NCBI RefSeq assembly: GCF_028502605.1
Contig: NC_079233.1
Coordinates: 1,426,001-1,490,000, forward strand
Origin: Trichoderma breve
Lineage: Eukaryota; Ascomycota; Sordariomycetes; Hypocreales; Hypocreaceae
DNA length: 64,000 bases
Direction of reading: 5' to 3'
Notes under the pieces: generated by a model
Told to the model about the DNA's origin: nothing
Database searches by the model: none
What the model saw: the letters and a program-made list of their open reading frames with translations, nothing else
Program-made: the position numbers and the translations under genes
Shown here: positions 32,907 to 44,670 of the stretch, piece after piece
Numbering within the stretch: the stretch's first letter is position 1
Layout: each line of letters opens with the position of its first letter

Positions 32907-35900
32907 TTAGGCCAGAATCTTGGCCGGGAGATCTTCCATGTCATCCATATCGCTGTCTGAGTAAGGCTCCGCCGGCAGAGCAGCAACGCCGTTTTCCTCC
33001 TTTCTGCCCTTGGTCGCCATGAATTTCTTGGGAATCATTATCTGTGGAGTCTGCGCTTCCTCGAGATTTGACTCTTCGCCCTCATCAGCAGCAGCTAAGG
33101 TTATAGCCGGTTCGCTGTCTTCGATAGGGTCCTGGATGTCAAGAGTCGCCTTTTTCGACTTACCCTTCCTGGAGTACGTCTTCTTCTTTGGTTTGGGCGT
33201 GGCCTTTGGAGGTGAAGGCGGTGGCGCTTCCATCAAGGCTGGATCAATAGTTATGTCAGCCTTGTTGTTTTCAGCTGCCCCAGTCTCCTCTGCACCAGAA
33301 TCCTCGACAAACTCGGCACTTTTCGGTGTTGGTGCTGGTGCTGGCCTGTTTCGGAAACGAAGTTGCTGAAGAATTTCTTTCTCTCGCTCATCATCATCGT
33401 AGCCACTGCCATTGATTTCAGGCAGGCCTCCCGTTCGGTTATATTCGTTGATGATGTGTTGCGCAACGTCTAGTACTGTCAAAGATTCCCAGCCGGGGAC
33501 TGTCTGTTTCAGACGGTCCCAGAGCAATACCTGAGTGTGAAGACTCCATTGGCCGCGGAATTTCTTATCAAGGAGTTTTGCCCAAGGAATATCAGCGTCT
33601 AAAAGGACAGAGGCCTGTTGGATTGCCAACACCAAACGGTATTGCTCCTCTTCATGCATACTTGCGAGTTGTTGACGAGCTGAATCAAGCTGAGAAGAAA
33701 TATCCTCGTCCGAAACAGGCATCTCAACAGGTGCAGGCTCTGGACGTTTTTTCTTCTCGGAGGCGGGCTTCTTCTCGGAGGCAGACTTCTTATCCTTCTT
33801 CTTCCCAGAAAGGCGATTCTGCATTGCCTTCCACTTTGTGATGCATTGCAGCCGGCTCCGCTTTCTTTCCATATTCTTGCTGATATCTTGCCAGTCGATT
33901 ATGTCCTCAATGTTTTTCTTGTATATGGGATTGTTGGGGTGTACTTTTCGAAATTCTTCAATAGCCTCCACTGCCTCTTCGACAACCTGTGACAGCAGCT
34001 GCTCTTCTTCTTCGCTCCACACATCCTTACGTTGGTACGGGCCGCACACAATGTAATTGCGATACCGATCTCGTACATCCTCAGGATGGCGGTTGATGAG
34101 ACCAGCAATTTCGGACCATTTGTTTCCATGCACGGCAATGAGCTGAGAAAGCTCTTCATCTTGTTCCGGTGTCCATGTTCCTCGTGCAACAAAATTATGG
34201 TATTTTTTGCGCGCAACGTTGATGACCTTTTGCCTCTTGCGGTCAGGGCACACTTCAAAGAGGCGGTACCAGAGGCGTGCATGAGCATCACCGGCTGTTG
34301 TACCTCCAGGTGCTTGGATCATCTATTTTTAATACAGGGTAAGTGACATAATTCCAGCCAGCAAAGCCAGTTTTGAAGAACATGGTGGGCACGGTGCAAT
34401 TGGGCCTTACCTGATTAACTTCAGCCTGGGTCATTCCATATTCGTCGCGGAACTGTTCAATAACGCGGGCAATGCCGTCGAATTCAGCTTCTGTGAATCG
34501 TCCTTGCGTGTAATTTCCCGAATCGCCTGTTCTCGCCGTTGGCTCTTCGTATTCTGCGTTTTCAGCATCCTCTTCCAAGGGCTGCAAGGGCTGCTGCGTC
34601 TGTTTCTTAGTAGCACGCTTAGCCCGGGCTCTCGGCTTTGGTGTGTTGGCGGAGGGGGACGGCAGCTCTCCAAGTGCTTGACGGTTCTTCTTGGAAGGCG
34701 TCTCCGTTTTGGTCTCCTGCACAAGCAACACAGGTTTCACCTTTGTTCTCGTAGATCGCCGTCGTGCTGGGCTTTCAGTTGGCTGCTCCTCTGCTTGAGC
34801 AGAATCTCCAGAGCCGTTGACACCGGTTGCATTCTGATCAAGGTTCGTTTCGTTTGCCCCATTGCTCGCTTCATGTTGGCTACTCTTATGCTCTCTCCAT
34901 ACCTGTCGCGCGATGTTGAGCATTTCCTCGTCATCACGATCATCTACGTGGTCACCAGATGTGTCTCGCTGGTCATTTGAGGCTTCTTCTTGCGGAAGCG
35001 AATCAATTGCCATGGGAGCCATGGGGGCAACTTGAGCTCGGAAAGGTACACTATTCTCCCTCGAGCGAGTTTCCTCTCCCGTCTGGCTGCGACGGCGAGC
35101 ACGGGCAACGCTGGGCGACAATTGCTCATCGGCATCAGCGACATCATCCTCAATTGCAGTGCCGAGTTGGGGACTGGCGGCATTGTTTCTGGCATCCAGG
35201 TTCTCGGTCTCGTCTTGCGTCTGCTCAGCAGCCGGGTGGGCATCTTCAATGCCCTTTCTCTTCTTGTTTCGCTTGCCGTCCACGGAGTCGGACCCTTTCC
35301 GTTTCTTCTTCTTCTTTTGAGAGGCTTGGGCCTGCACCAAGTCCAGTGCATCCATCTCGGTGGTAGCATCTTCAAGCGCATCGGGTCCTCGTTCGTCATC
35401 CTCGGCAGCGGTGGGAGCACTCGTTGTGTATTGATTTGCGTCGGTTGGCTCATCCTCGGCGATTTCGGTATGCTGCAAAGACTTTCTCTTCGATTTCTTG
35501 CGCTTTGAGGTGGCTGCATTGGGATGGTCGTCATCGGCTGCGATATCAGACGTCCTGCTTTTCTTCTTGCTAGATTTGGCGCGTTTCGCGATATCACTAG
35601 ATGGAGGAAACTCAGGCTCCTCGTACTTTAAGGATTGGGTTGCCCCCGAAGAAAACGGGAGCTGTGACGCGTTGCTGTCGAACATTTCGAGATCGCCAAA
35701 GTCGACATCGACGTCGGCAGTTTCGCCTTCGTCAGGGTAGTTGTCAACATCTTCCATCTCCTCGACACGAGCGTCATCAATCTCAGCCATTGAGGCAGTG
35801 TATCCCTCGCCTCCCAGATCTTGATCGCCTTCGCCTTCCTGGGCAGATTCGAGTTGCTCGCGTTTTGCTGGGTCGAGCTGTGAAGTCGTTTCCGATTGAG

Positions 35901-35982
35901 TCGACTCAGGTGCACTTGAGCCCATGAAATAGCGCAATTTGGAAGCCAGCTGGAAATCGGGCCATTTGGCGTTGGCAGGCAT
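32907..35982 (-). CDS. REB1: REB1/TTF-I-type Myb DNA-binding protein
   Basis: Two exons (35982-34411 and 34322-32907) give 995 aa. The 88-bp intron is phase 0 and joins TQAEVNQ to MIQAPGGTTAGDAH. Residues 1-440 are disordered, with acidic patches and Lys-rich runs (KRKKSKRKS, KKKKKRKGSD) that can serve as nuclear or nucleolar signals. FTEAEFDGIARVIEQFRDEYGMT to WYRLFEVCPDRKRQK is the Myb-associated part. Two Myb repeats follow: RGTWTPEQDEELSQLIAVHG (about 571-616) and DVWSEEEEQLLSQVVEEA ... WQDISKNMERKRSRLQCITKW (about 623-692), the long second repeat being typical of REB1/TTF-I. These proteins bind sites in rDNA and elsewhere, stop RNA polymerase I and block replication forks. The tail is disordered and acidic. 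The assignment rests on the Myb arrangement. Confidence 0.92.
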
Positions 35983-36893
35983 GAGAGCAGCAGCGAGTGG
36001 CGAGGAGATGAAGCTTCGCTGTGCTTGTCCCTGTCCGTGGCCGTCTCAACTTGCTCCGAAAATATTATGGGACTTGGAATTTCGAGGGATGTGACTGGCC
36101 TTGGCCCAACCGCGATGTTTGTGCCTTGTCGGTGAGGCAGCTTAACAGTTGGTACACGGGCGCGTAGCTTTCGCGTTAGGGACGCCAAGGTCGCAGGCGA
36201 TAGTGCGCTGACCAGTCAAATTGCAGTGGGGTGATTATTGAGTCCAAACAGCCCTACCCTGTAACTACCCTAGACCGCACCGGAAATTTGAAATAGGAGG
36301 CTGGAAGCGCACGTCAAAGAATCATAAACGCATAAATTCGTTAATGCACCTTAATATTCATGAGATTATCCTATCTGACCTATTTCCAGAACAAATGTCT
36401 AGCAACACTCTTTTTTTTTTTGTTTTGTGCTGGCTGGTAAACAATCATGATAACCTGTATGCTGCGATGCCTGGTTAAATTGGGAGCTGCTCAAGCATGA
36501 ATGAGAAATAGAGGTATGAACAGAAATGTATTATCAGAAAAAAGGGTATTATCTAAAGCTAGGTAATACAGTCAACTAAATCAAAAAATAATGCCAAATA
36601 TGTATGGTACAAAGAATTCTGAAATGACAAATGAAATATTGTAGAGTCTTCCAGCTCTGACCAGACCATCAAGGTAGGTCGCCGGCATCTCTCTTTGTGT
36701 CTAAACTCAAGGAAATTGCTTGCCGTTGTATGGCTATTTTGTGTAAACGCAACGAACTCCAAGGCCCGTTTCATCCATTATCGTCGCCTTTGTTGTATTC
36801 GAACCGTCGTCGGATACATGTCTCATCAAATGCTGCTTTTATTCGTACCAATTGATTTTGTGCATAAGTTGTTAGTAATTGCTGCCGTTTGGC
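35983..36893. other. Intergenic region upstream of the REB1-type gene
   Basis: REB1-type promoter side and 3' flank of the AAA gene. A T-tract lies at 36411-36421. A minus-strand open frame 35628-36188 overlaps the REB1 coding region in another frame and is not called. No gene was seen. Confidence 0.6.
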
Positions 36894-38921
36894 TTAGTCG
36901 TCGTTTTCTTCCGGCTGCTTCAATTTGACCGTGATGCCCTTGCGGGTTGTCTGAATGTCATATTCGCCACCAAGGACCAGATCCTTGGCAACGAGCTCTC
37001 GGGTACGACCCAAGCTCTCAATATCAGAGATTCTCTGAATGGTGTCTTCCAGGTGCTTCCGGAACCGAGGCTCAGCGCATATCTCCTTGAAGGCGAGGTG
37101 CATCGGGACGCTGCTTGCACGAACGTCTGCTTGGCTGGTGACAGTAAAGAGGTTCAGACTATCGAGGTCTCGGATGAAGTCGGCTCGAGTCATGAGCTCC
37201 TGGGCTATGTGGAAAGGGAATGTTGGCAACAGGTGACCCACGACTGGGTCGTACGTTTTGGCCATCTCTTCTTCTTTGTCAACAAGCGCCAGAGCAAGAA
37301 CCATGGCAGCCGCCTAAATGAGACATTGACATTGTTAGCCGGGGGGAACTTTCACGTAAAGCGGAGTGTTGGGATGGATGCGTTGATATAAGACGTACCG
37401 CCCATTTCTGCTGATCCATCACGTCATCATCCATCTCTGAGCCAAGGATCCAGCATTGGTTGAGAAACCACTTCTTCTCGGTGTCTTTGATCTGTTCACA
37501 CGTGCGAATCATATCCTTGCTTTTTGCCACACGGTTCAAAAAGCTTAAGCGGCCGCCGATGCGGTCGTATACATCTTCGAGCTCGTGGTGGTTAGGAATC
37601 TCCTTGAAATATCGCATACGGTATTTCCGCAGGGCATTGATGGCTTGGGACTTTGGTAAATCAGTAACAGCGAGAACTTCCATGCGAGTGGCTAGGAGTT
37701 TCAGCCGCTCGTATACCCAGTAATCGTCAGTATTGAATACCATCGTGACCAGGTTTGCAGCTGCCCACTGTTCAGCACGCTGCTGAAAAAGCTCAATCAG
37801 GTCTCTGCCTTCTTCATTGTTCCTTAGAAGATGCAGCTGGTTCACAATGACGACGAGCGGCTTCTTCCTTTTTTGGACGAGCTTCATAGCCACCTTTTCT
37901 AGCTTGTTCAAGGCTCGTTCGATGTCAAGCAGAGCAGTGGTCTCACGAGGACCTCGCTCGCTGAAGTAGCCTCCAATGTAGTCCTCGTGGAACTCATAGT
38001 CGAGACATTTTCCCAGGCGTATTCTTACGATTTCAGTGTCGGCATGAGCTTCAAACATGGCCACGCCATCACCGTCAGTCTTACGCATAGCTTCGATGAG
38101 CATGCTGCTTTTGCCAGTTCCCTTCTCTCCCATGAAGAGATAATAGTGACCGGATTCTCTGCCGTCAATGATTCTGTCCACATGCTCCTGTTCAGGGCGT
38201 TGGACCCAGTGCTCATCCTCGGGAGCCACTGTTCGAGGCACTTCCTTTGCGGTTGTCGCCAGGTCGAGAACTGGGTCGCCTGGTTCGAATGCGCGCGTCA
38301 TCTTCTTCAAGACAAGCATCTTGTAGCTCCTATGGTAGATGTAGCCGGCAGCAGCAAATCCAAAGGCAAGGACAAAGATGGACGCAAACGTGGTGGCGGC
38401 ACTTTCGCCCATCTTCTTCAGTAGAGATTCCTTGGGCGCATCATGACGACTATGAGAGGTTGATTGTGAGAATCCCTGTGGGAATCCCTCGTCTATGAAT
38501 AGTGTTAGTTTGATTGAAATTGGGCACTGTATCTTGTACTATTTAGACATTTCGCAGCGACTCCAAGACAAGACTACATATGTACACAAAGCCACGGACT
38601 GCTCGGTTACGAGGTTGCCGATTGCACACAGAGTTGAGACGCGCGGTGGTAGCACAACGTGTGCGTTTTCAAACAGCCATTGACCCCAATTGCAGCCATG
38701 AACCGCATGAGCATCTCCCAAACACCAAAGAGAGACGTCGAGATGAGTACAAAGCAAATAGTACGATAGTATCAGTAAACGAACGTACCGGCGTGTCGTC
38801 GAGGTGCCTGAGTGGAAAACCGGGGCCTGCATAACGGTAACTGTCGCGCGCTGCTGCGCCCCAGCCTGCTGGGGATGGACGGGGAGATATGCCGAGTCAA
38901 GCGGCTGCTTTGGCGTAGCAT
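36894..38921 (-). CDS. Mitochondrial AAA-type ATPase-like protein with C-terminal winged-helix-like domain
   Basis: Three exons (38921-38789, 38492-37399 and 37313-36894) give 548 aa. The first exon encodes a classic mitochondrial presequence (MLRQSSRLTRHISPSIPSR, no acidic residues) that joins in phase 1 across a 296-bp intron to DEGFPQGFSQ; the second intron is 85 bp, phase 0. One membrane span lies near residues 72-95 (TTFASIFVLAFGFAAAGYIY). Walker A is GEKGTGKSS (about 161-169). The Walker B position reads LVVIVNQLHLL, with Asn-Gln where Asp-Glu is expected, so ATP hydrolysis may be weak. The C-terminal 140 residues (DKEEEMAKTYDPVVGHLLPTFP...) resemble the winged-helix tail of a fungal AAA family. 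Likely in the inner membrane; function unknown. Confidence 0.9.
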
Positions 38922-40291
38922 CGTGTCTCTGGACGAGTCTCGTCGTTGGCAGATGGAGATTGAAATTGAAACTACACAGCCAGACAAGAGACTTTGAGGT
39001 TTGAGGGACGCTCGGAAGTTGTAGATGAACTACCTTGTCTTAGTCCAATTAGCAGCACTTGGCAATCCCGATTACATCTGCTGCTATGTTACCCAAGTTC
39101 TTTCAGTTGCCATGCCCCTGACGTCTCTTGGCGCAAAAGGGGCTTCAGCACCCACAGCTCGCTGGAATTGCTGGCTCTGGCACCGGCGGCCTCCCAGTGG
39201 GCATATTATTGGTGCGTTGGCCCCCAGCCTAAGCTTTGTGGCGCGTTGCATTTTACGCATCAATTAAATCCCTTGCTTGGCCCTGTAGATTCGCGTGTCA
39301 TCAAATAGCAGGGGTCAATTGTCCTTGATCGATTGATTAATAGTGGGATTCCATGCATGCTGCGGATAATATTAGTGGTATATATTGATTAATGAAGCTA
39401 TATAAATATGATACTGCCACACATCACCGTTCTGCTGCGTTCGTACATATCCTGCGATGCTTCTATATCAACGTCCTGTATGGTATATTTCTCTCAGGGC
39501 TCGTTACGCGTCTCCCTCTCCCACACTGCAAGCAGCCGCGTCATCAACCGAGCCCACAACTTTGGAAACAATTCTGTAAACAAAGACCAAAATATCAAAA
39601 AAGAGGGGCTTCAGCTCGAATGCCCACACACGTGACGGCCCCAGCTCGATACATGCAGTTGCGGCCGTGCGTGATGTGGGCTGGCACTTGCCCGGTGGGA
39701 AAGATGGAGTCGATCTCGGGGCTCCAGCTCTAGATCGGACATCTAGACTTTGGCCTCGATCTTGGGCCAGGGATAGTTACAGGTGATAATGCCTATCAGA
39801 GCCTCTGAAAAGGCCAATTGGATCTCCAGCCATGCCTCTTTTTATATACCGAATTTTGTATCTTCCATCTTCCCTCCTCGTGATCGTGATGGAGGAATAT
39901 CAAGCTCCTCGTTTCTTTCTTGTCCGTCTCCCAACTCGAATGCCCACTTACACTCCCATGCCAAAAGTGACCGTCACCTGAACTGCCCGCTGCCAAACGC
40001 GTTTGCCTTGCCTACTAGCACATGCCCCCTCTTGGTCCCCCGTCGAGGCTGGGGGGATTTTTTGCTCTCTACCTAACCCTCTTCACGTCCTAGTACTCTA
40101 TCCTAACCATCTTCAGCTACTACTATTGCAATCTCGTTTTTTCCCACCTCTTGAACACCCCTACATCATCTTTGTTTCGACGTAATATTTTTCTTCTTTT
40201 TTTCCGTCGATATTCTCACCCCTTCGTTACATTTGATTTCCCCGTTACTCAAAAAATCACAATTCATTGACTCCTAAAACCGCTCATCGGA
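38922..40291. other. Divergent promoter region between the AAA gene (-) and the large disordered protein gene (+)
   Basis: It is pyrimidine-rich just before 40292 (leader of the + gene). Small open frames at 39025-39733 have no family features. No gene or repeat was recognised. Confidence 0.55.
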
Positions 40292-43200
40292 ATGCCACTC
40301 ACTCCCCAGGAGTACCTGGACTGGTGGCTCACCACAGCTCTTGATCCTCTCAAAGAACTTGTCGACAAGGAGGCTTTGGGATGTGGTCCTCAGCATGTTG
40401 GTTTTGAGCAGACAGTTCAAAAAAGACAGCGAGGCTTTGATAATGATGTCGACCTGCGAGAAGCTCTACGGCTGCATGTAAAGCGACTCTCCTCTCACCA
40501 AACTCCTGAAGCCTCCTGCAACCCAAGAAATAAACTAAGAGAGCTTACTTTGAACGTCTTCAAGAAACCCGAGGATGGGGGCCTAGTTCCCGACAGAGCC
40601 CTCGATGGACTCGCTGATCTCAACTCTGTCGAGCTTCGGCGCCGTCGCCTCGTGGCTGAGACACCTCTTATTTTCAGAGCCGGCCATCCTGCTTATGGAT
40701 CAGCGGCAATGGTTCAAGAGCTGAACAGAAAGGCCACGGAAAAGTTTAACCAGTTTTACATGGGCTTCAGAGCCTCCGTGAGTATCTTCCTAAGGCTGCT
40801 GCACCACATTTGTTCTACTGCTAACCTCTTTTCAGATGGTTGTTGAAGAGTTGAAGCAAGCAAAAGTCACCAGAAAGCCCGCTGTGGAGATTATGGCAGT
40901 TGTGAATGCTCTCTTTCCAGCTCATGACCTTTTGAAAAACTCAGACGACATTAGTCTTGTTCCATGCACTGACTCTCTTCTCGGCTGCATCCGCTTCACG
41001 GTTCTCTACCATCTCTTGGGAGACAACCCGTCGAGCGATAAACAGCAAGCCATGATACAAGAGAAGCTGTTTATCTGGTGCAGCCTACCAAGGTATGAGG
41101 CGGCGTACAAAGCATTCACTCAATACATTGAGGAGTTCAAGACAATCGAATCGCTCTGCTTCAATGTCCTCCAGCTAGCAGAGAAGGAAGCTTCTCGCCG
41201 AAGATCAGGATCAGGGCCTCGCCGTCCTTCCTTTACCCCAAATTCAGTGGTCATGGTCAAATCCATCCTCAAAGGTTCTCCCCAGAGCCCCCGTGAGGTG
41301 GAAAGTTTGGCTTCTTCTGGAAGATCCAATTCGCCAGAATTCGTGGCATCGGCGCCCCCTGTCCCCAATCCTTTGCTCAAAGGTCTCCCAGGGCGAGAAG
41401 TCTCTCCTTCTAAAACCGACGGAGCAGCATTTGCTTTTGACGATTCATCTGCACCAAAGTTGAGAGTCAAAAACACTTCCACTCTGTCAAAAGCCGCTTT
41501 TGACCAGCATCCGCTCGCAAAAGACTTGAATCTGAATTCACGAGAAAAGGCCCAACTCGGACTTCTCCTCCCCAAGCAGAAAAATCGCCGCAAGTTTTAG
41601 TATGATGCTGGCGGCGAAACTGTTGTCAAAGGAGAAAAGGTTGACGTCAAGACTTTTGACCCCAGCAAAAAGTTGAAAAAGAAGCTGCCGATGAAGCAAA
41701 AGTCGTTGCCAACGAGACAGAAATCATTGCCGGCCAAGCAGAAATTGTTGGAGACAAAGCAAAAGCTACTGCCAGCCAAAAAGAAGCAGCTGCAGGCGAG
41801 AAAGAAGAGGGAAGATGATGACATCCCACCGGTTCCCCCTACACCAGACATTCCTGAGTCTATGAAGGCAACAATCACAAGAACCAGTCTCAAGCTCCTT
41901 CAACGGATGCGGTCGCATTCAGAAATGCAAAAGATTCCTCAGATTGCCTCAGTTCTTGCTGGTGAGAAAGCCAAGTCGACCACCAAGCTGGCGAAGCCGC
42001 CGCCTACTCGCCCCAAAGCCGCCGCTCAAGGTCAAGTTCGAGATAGCTTCTCTCTCCGTACGGCATCCTTCCCCGAAGCAAGTATTCGAAACAGCCAGCA
42101 TAGCCTGTATACTCAGCGAGCCCCTTCTACTCAGTCAGTAGACAGGGCCAGCGCCATGAGAAAGCAAGATGGTACTGCCGCTCAAGAACAAGCATCGCTC
42201 AGCAAGCCTGAAGTCAGATATAGTATGTGCCAACCACGGCTATCCAACATGGAGTACACAAGGCTCTATCTTGTAGAGGAAGCCAACGCTAAAAAGGAGA
42301 AGCGCCCTTGCGAGCTTCCTCCTCCTAGGAAAGTTTGGCTCTGGGGTCCTCGCTGGGAAGAGTTTCTCGTGTTGCCTAAGCTTCCAGCAGCCATCAGACG
42401 TCGGTTTTCCCTCGGTAATGGCGATGAAGAAAAAAAGCCCATGGATTTGGAGCCACTTGGCCGGGGACATGATTCGGACGCCGACTCCGTGGAGACTGTC
42501 AAGGGAAAGACATTGGTGCCTGCTAAACCGCCTCGGCTGTCTTTGAATCTTGATAACATGACTCCCTCCCTGATGCACTTGGTATCCGAGGAGTCGGAAA
42601 AGGCAAACCGGGTTTTAGGCAGGCCTCAGGCCCATGGAGTTGTGCAGGCTTCTGGTCAGGAAAGCCCAGTCTTGGGCCATTTCGCTCCTGAATATGTGAG
42701 GCAAAGCTGGTGAGTTGAGCCTACAAGTTTGAATTCCCGCCAAGTTGAAATAACGTCCTGATATGAGAAATAGCGTATCGACGATTCACAAGGCTGAAGA
42801 TCCGCATCCCACATCAACAGTGACCTCCGCATCTACTGGCGTAAGTGAAGAAGAAGAAGACTTGTACTCCGACGACCGACATCTATGGCCGCCCCCAATC
42901 TGTCAACGAGGCGCGTGGCTTGATCCCGTTTCACCCATAACTGAAGAAGTCACAGAATCCGTGCGTGACGAAAGAGACAGCATTGAGAATACGACACCGC
43001 AGCTTAGTGATGACACTTTTGAAACATCGTCCATCTATTCGGATGATAGTGCTAGAACTGCCGTCTTTCTGGGCAGCAGCAGCAGCAGCAAGGAAATTGA
43101 GGATGCTCCCAAAACTCCCCAGACAGCTCGCCGCCACCCTGAGCAGCTTACGACGCCAAATGAAGCATCACCTGTGCGCTCTGGTATTCCGTTTAGCTAC

Positions 43201-44670
43201 AGCTGTGCCTCGTTCACCTCAGTGTCGTCCGATCGCTCCTCACTGACACATTTTCCCATCTCAGCTGAGCAAAGATCGAGGGCCACCACAGAAGAGATGG
43301 TGCAGGATATTCTTAGCCAGTCAGGCGGCCGCCTCTGTGTTGAAGATGCCCGCCAAGTCCAGTTGGTGGAGAGGAAGCAGAGCGCCGAGATTCAAGCCTC
43401 GTCGGCTGATATTTGGAACACCAACGAGTACATGGAACCAGAGCTTCAGCCCGCCCCCCTTAATCTTTCCAAGAAGCCTTCTATCGCGAAGCCAAAGCAT
43501 GGTTTACATGAACCATTTTTGAAGTCCAAGACGAATCCATATATTCTTGAAAGCATCCAGCCGTTCATATATACAGGCAAGGGGAGCAACTTGGCAAGCG
43601 GAGCTCCTCAGAAGTTCCATGAGAAAATCAAGTCGTACGAATCTGGCTTTGTGCCTCTGCCTGGATCTCTTCTTTACGAGGCTGATAAGAATACGGACAT
43701 TATTAGAATCCCGCGAAATCTATCGGATAGCTCCAACTCAAGTAGTTCTGTTTCAGCCGTCATCACTCCATCCAAGCCTGGTCCAAGCAAACAAACAAGC
43801 TACGCAGCCCAGCGCGCGGAACCAAGACCTGCTCGCTCTATGAATGAAATGTATAATGCTGCTTCACCAAGCAATGGCTTTCAGTCTCAGCAACGAAAGC
43901 CCTCTCCTACTCTGAGCGATTTGGACGAGTTCTTCGGGGTTGGCCCTTATGAAAAGGCGTTCTTGGAAAAGCATCCAGAGGCGGCAAAGCCGTTTGTACT
44001 TCCTCCCAAACTCCCACAGTTGCCGGTAGCACCGGTCTTTACAGCGCCTGCACAGGCTACACTGATGCTTCGCCGACGAGACAAGAGCACACAGCAACAT
44101 CGCACTCCTCCACTGCCAGATAGGGGCACACAACAGCTCCAGACTCCTCCACTGCCAGACAGAAGCACACAACTAATCCAGACTCCTCCACTGCCAGGCA
44201 GAGGCACACAACGGCTCCATACTCCTCTACAGCCTACAGTCCAAAGAGTCATGGAGAGAAAGCCAAACACTTCGGTGAACGTCAGCAGCTTCGCGTTACA
44301 CAGAGCTCAAGGTAACAAGGCAACCATTCTGCCGGTAGTGGAGGGAAGAAGCCGTGCGAACACGACTAATACCAGAGGACGCGACATTGCCACCGGCCAA
44401 GACCGCGACTACGAGGATAGCATATCTGAGGAGCACATGCCACAGCAGACCTTTCTCGACGACGTTCACCGATTCTCTCTCCAGAGGTACGATGTCAGCG
44501 CTCGTCGACCTTCGACCGCCCATGCTCGCCCCAACACCCTGTTTGAGCAAGCCGCGCCGATCTCGCCCGTGGAGAATGTCGCTTCTGAGGGCAAGAAGAT
44601 CGCTAACACGCCTGCTACAACGCTGGGAAATCTGTTCCGACGGCGCAATCGGAATCGTAAGGAGAATTAA
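40292..44670 (+). CDS. Large disordered protein of unknown function, interrupted by one in-frame TAG
   Basis: Exons are 40292-40777, 40836-42709 and 42774-44670, with introns of 58 bp (phase 0) and 64 bp (phase 2). The frame spans 1,419 codons but contains a TAG at 41598-41600, after residue 416. The frame stays open for another 1,001 residues, including the correctly phased second intron, so this was or is one gene. Residues 1-300 look folded and helical (EYLDWWLTTALDPLKELVDKE; HLLGDNPSSDKQQAMIQEKL), and the rest is Ser/Pro-rich and disordered. Two repeat arrays occur: five heptads of KQKSLPA type (41694-41798) and three to four 13-residue TPPLPDRGTQQLQ units (44104-44235). I recognise no family. 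The TAG may be a real null allele, a base error (AAG to TAG), readthrough or an unusual intron. If truncated, the product is 416 aa. Confidence 0.82.
41694..41798 (+). repeat. Five-copy 21-bp coding repeat (heptad of KQKSLPA type)
   Basis: Successive units read KQKSLPT, RQKSLPA, KQKLLET, KQKLLPA and KKKQLQA. The array is highly basic and lies just after the in-frame TAG. The regular 7-residue period suggests a basic helix. Confidence 0.8.
44104..44235 (+). repeat. 39-bp coding tandem repeat (TPPLPDRGTQQLQ)
   Basis: Units of 13 residues: TPPLPDRGTQQLQ, TPPLPDRSTQLIQ, TPPLPGRGTQRLH and a partial TPLQP. Each has a PPLP core that could bind WW or SH3 domains. Copies keep the frame, so the array is expandable without breaking the protein. 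Confidence 0.85.

Noticed and set aside
35628..36188. 186-codon minus-strand frame overlapping the REB1-type start
   Set aside because: Overlaps the strongly supported REB1-type coding frame in another phase.
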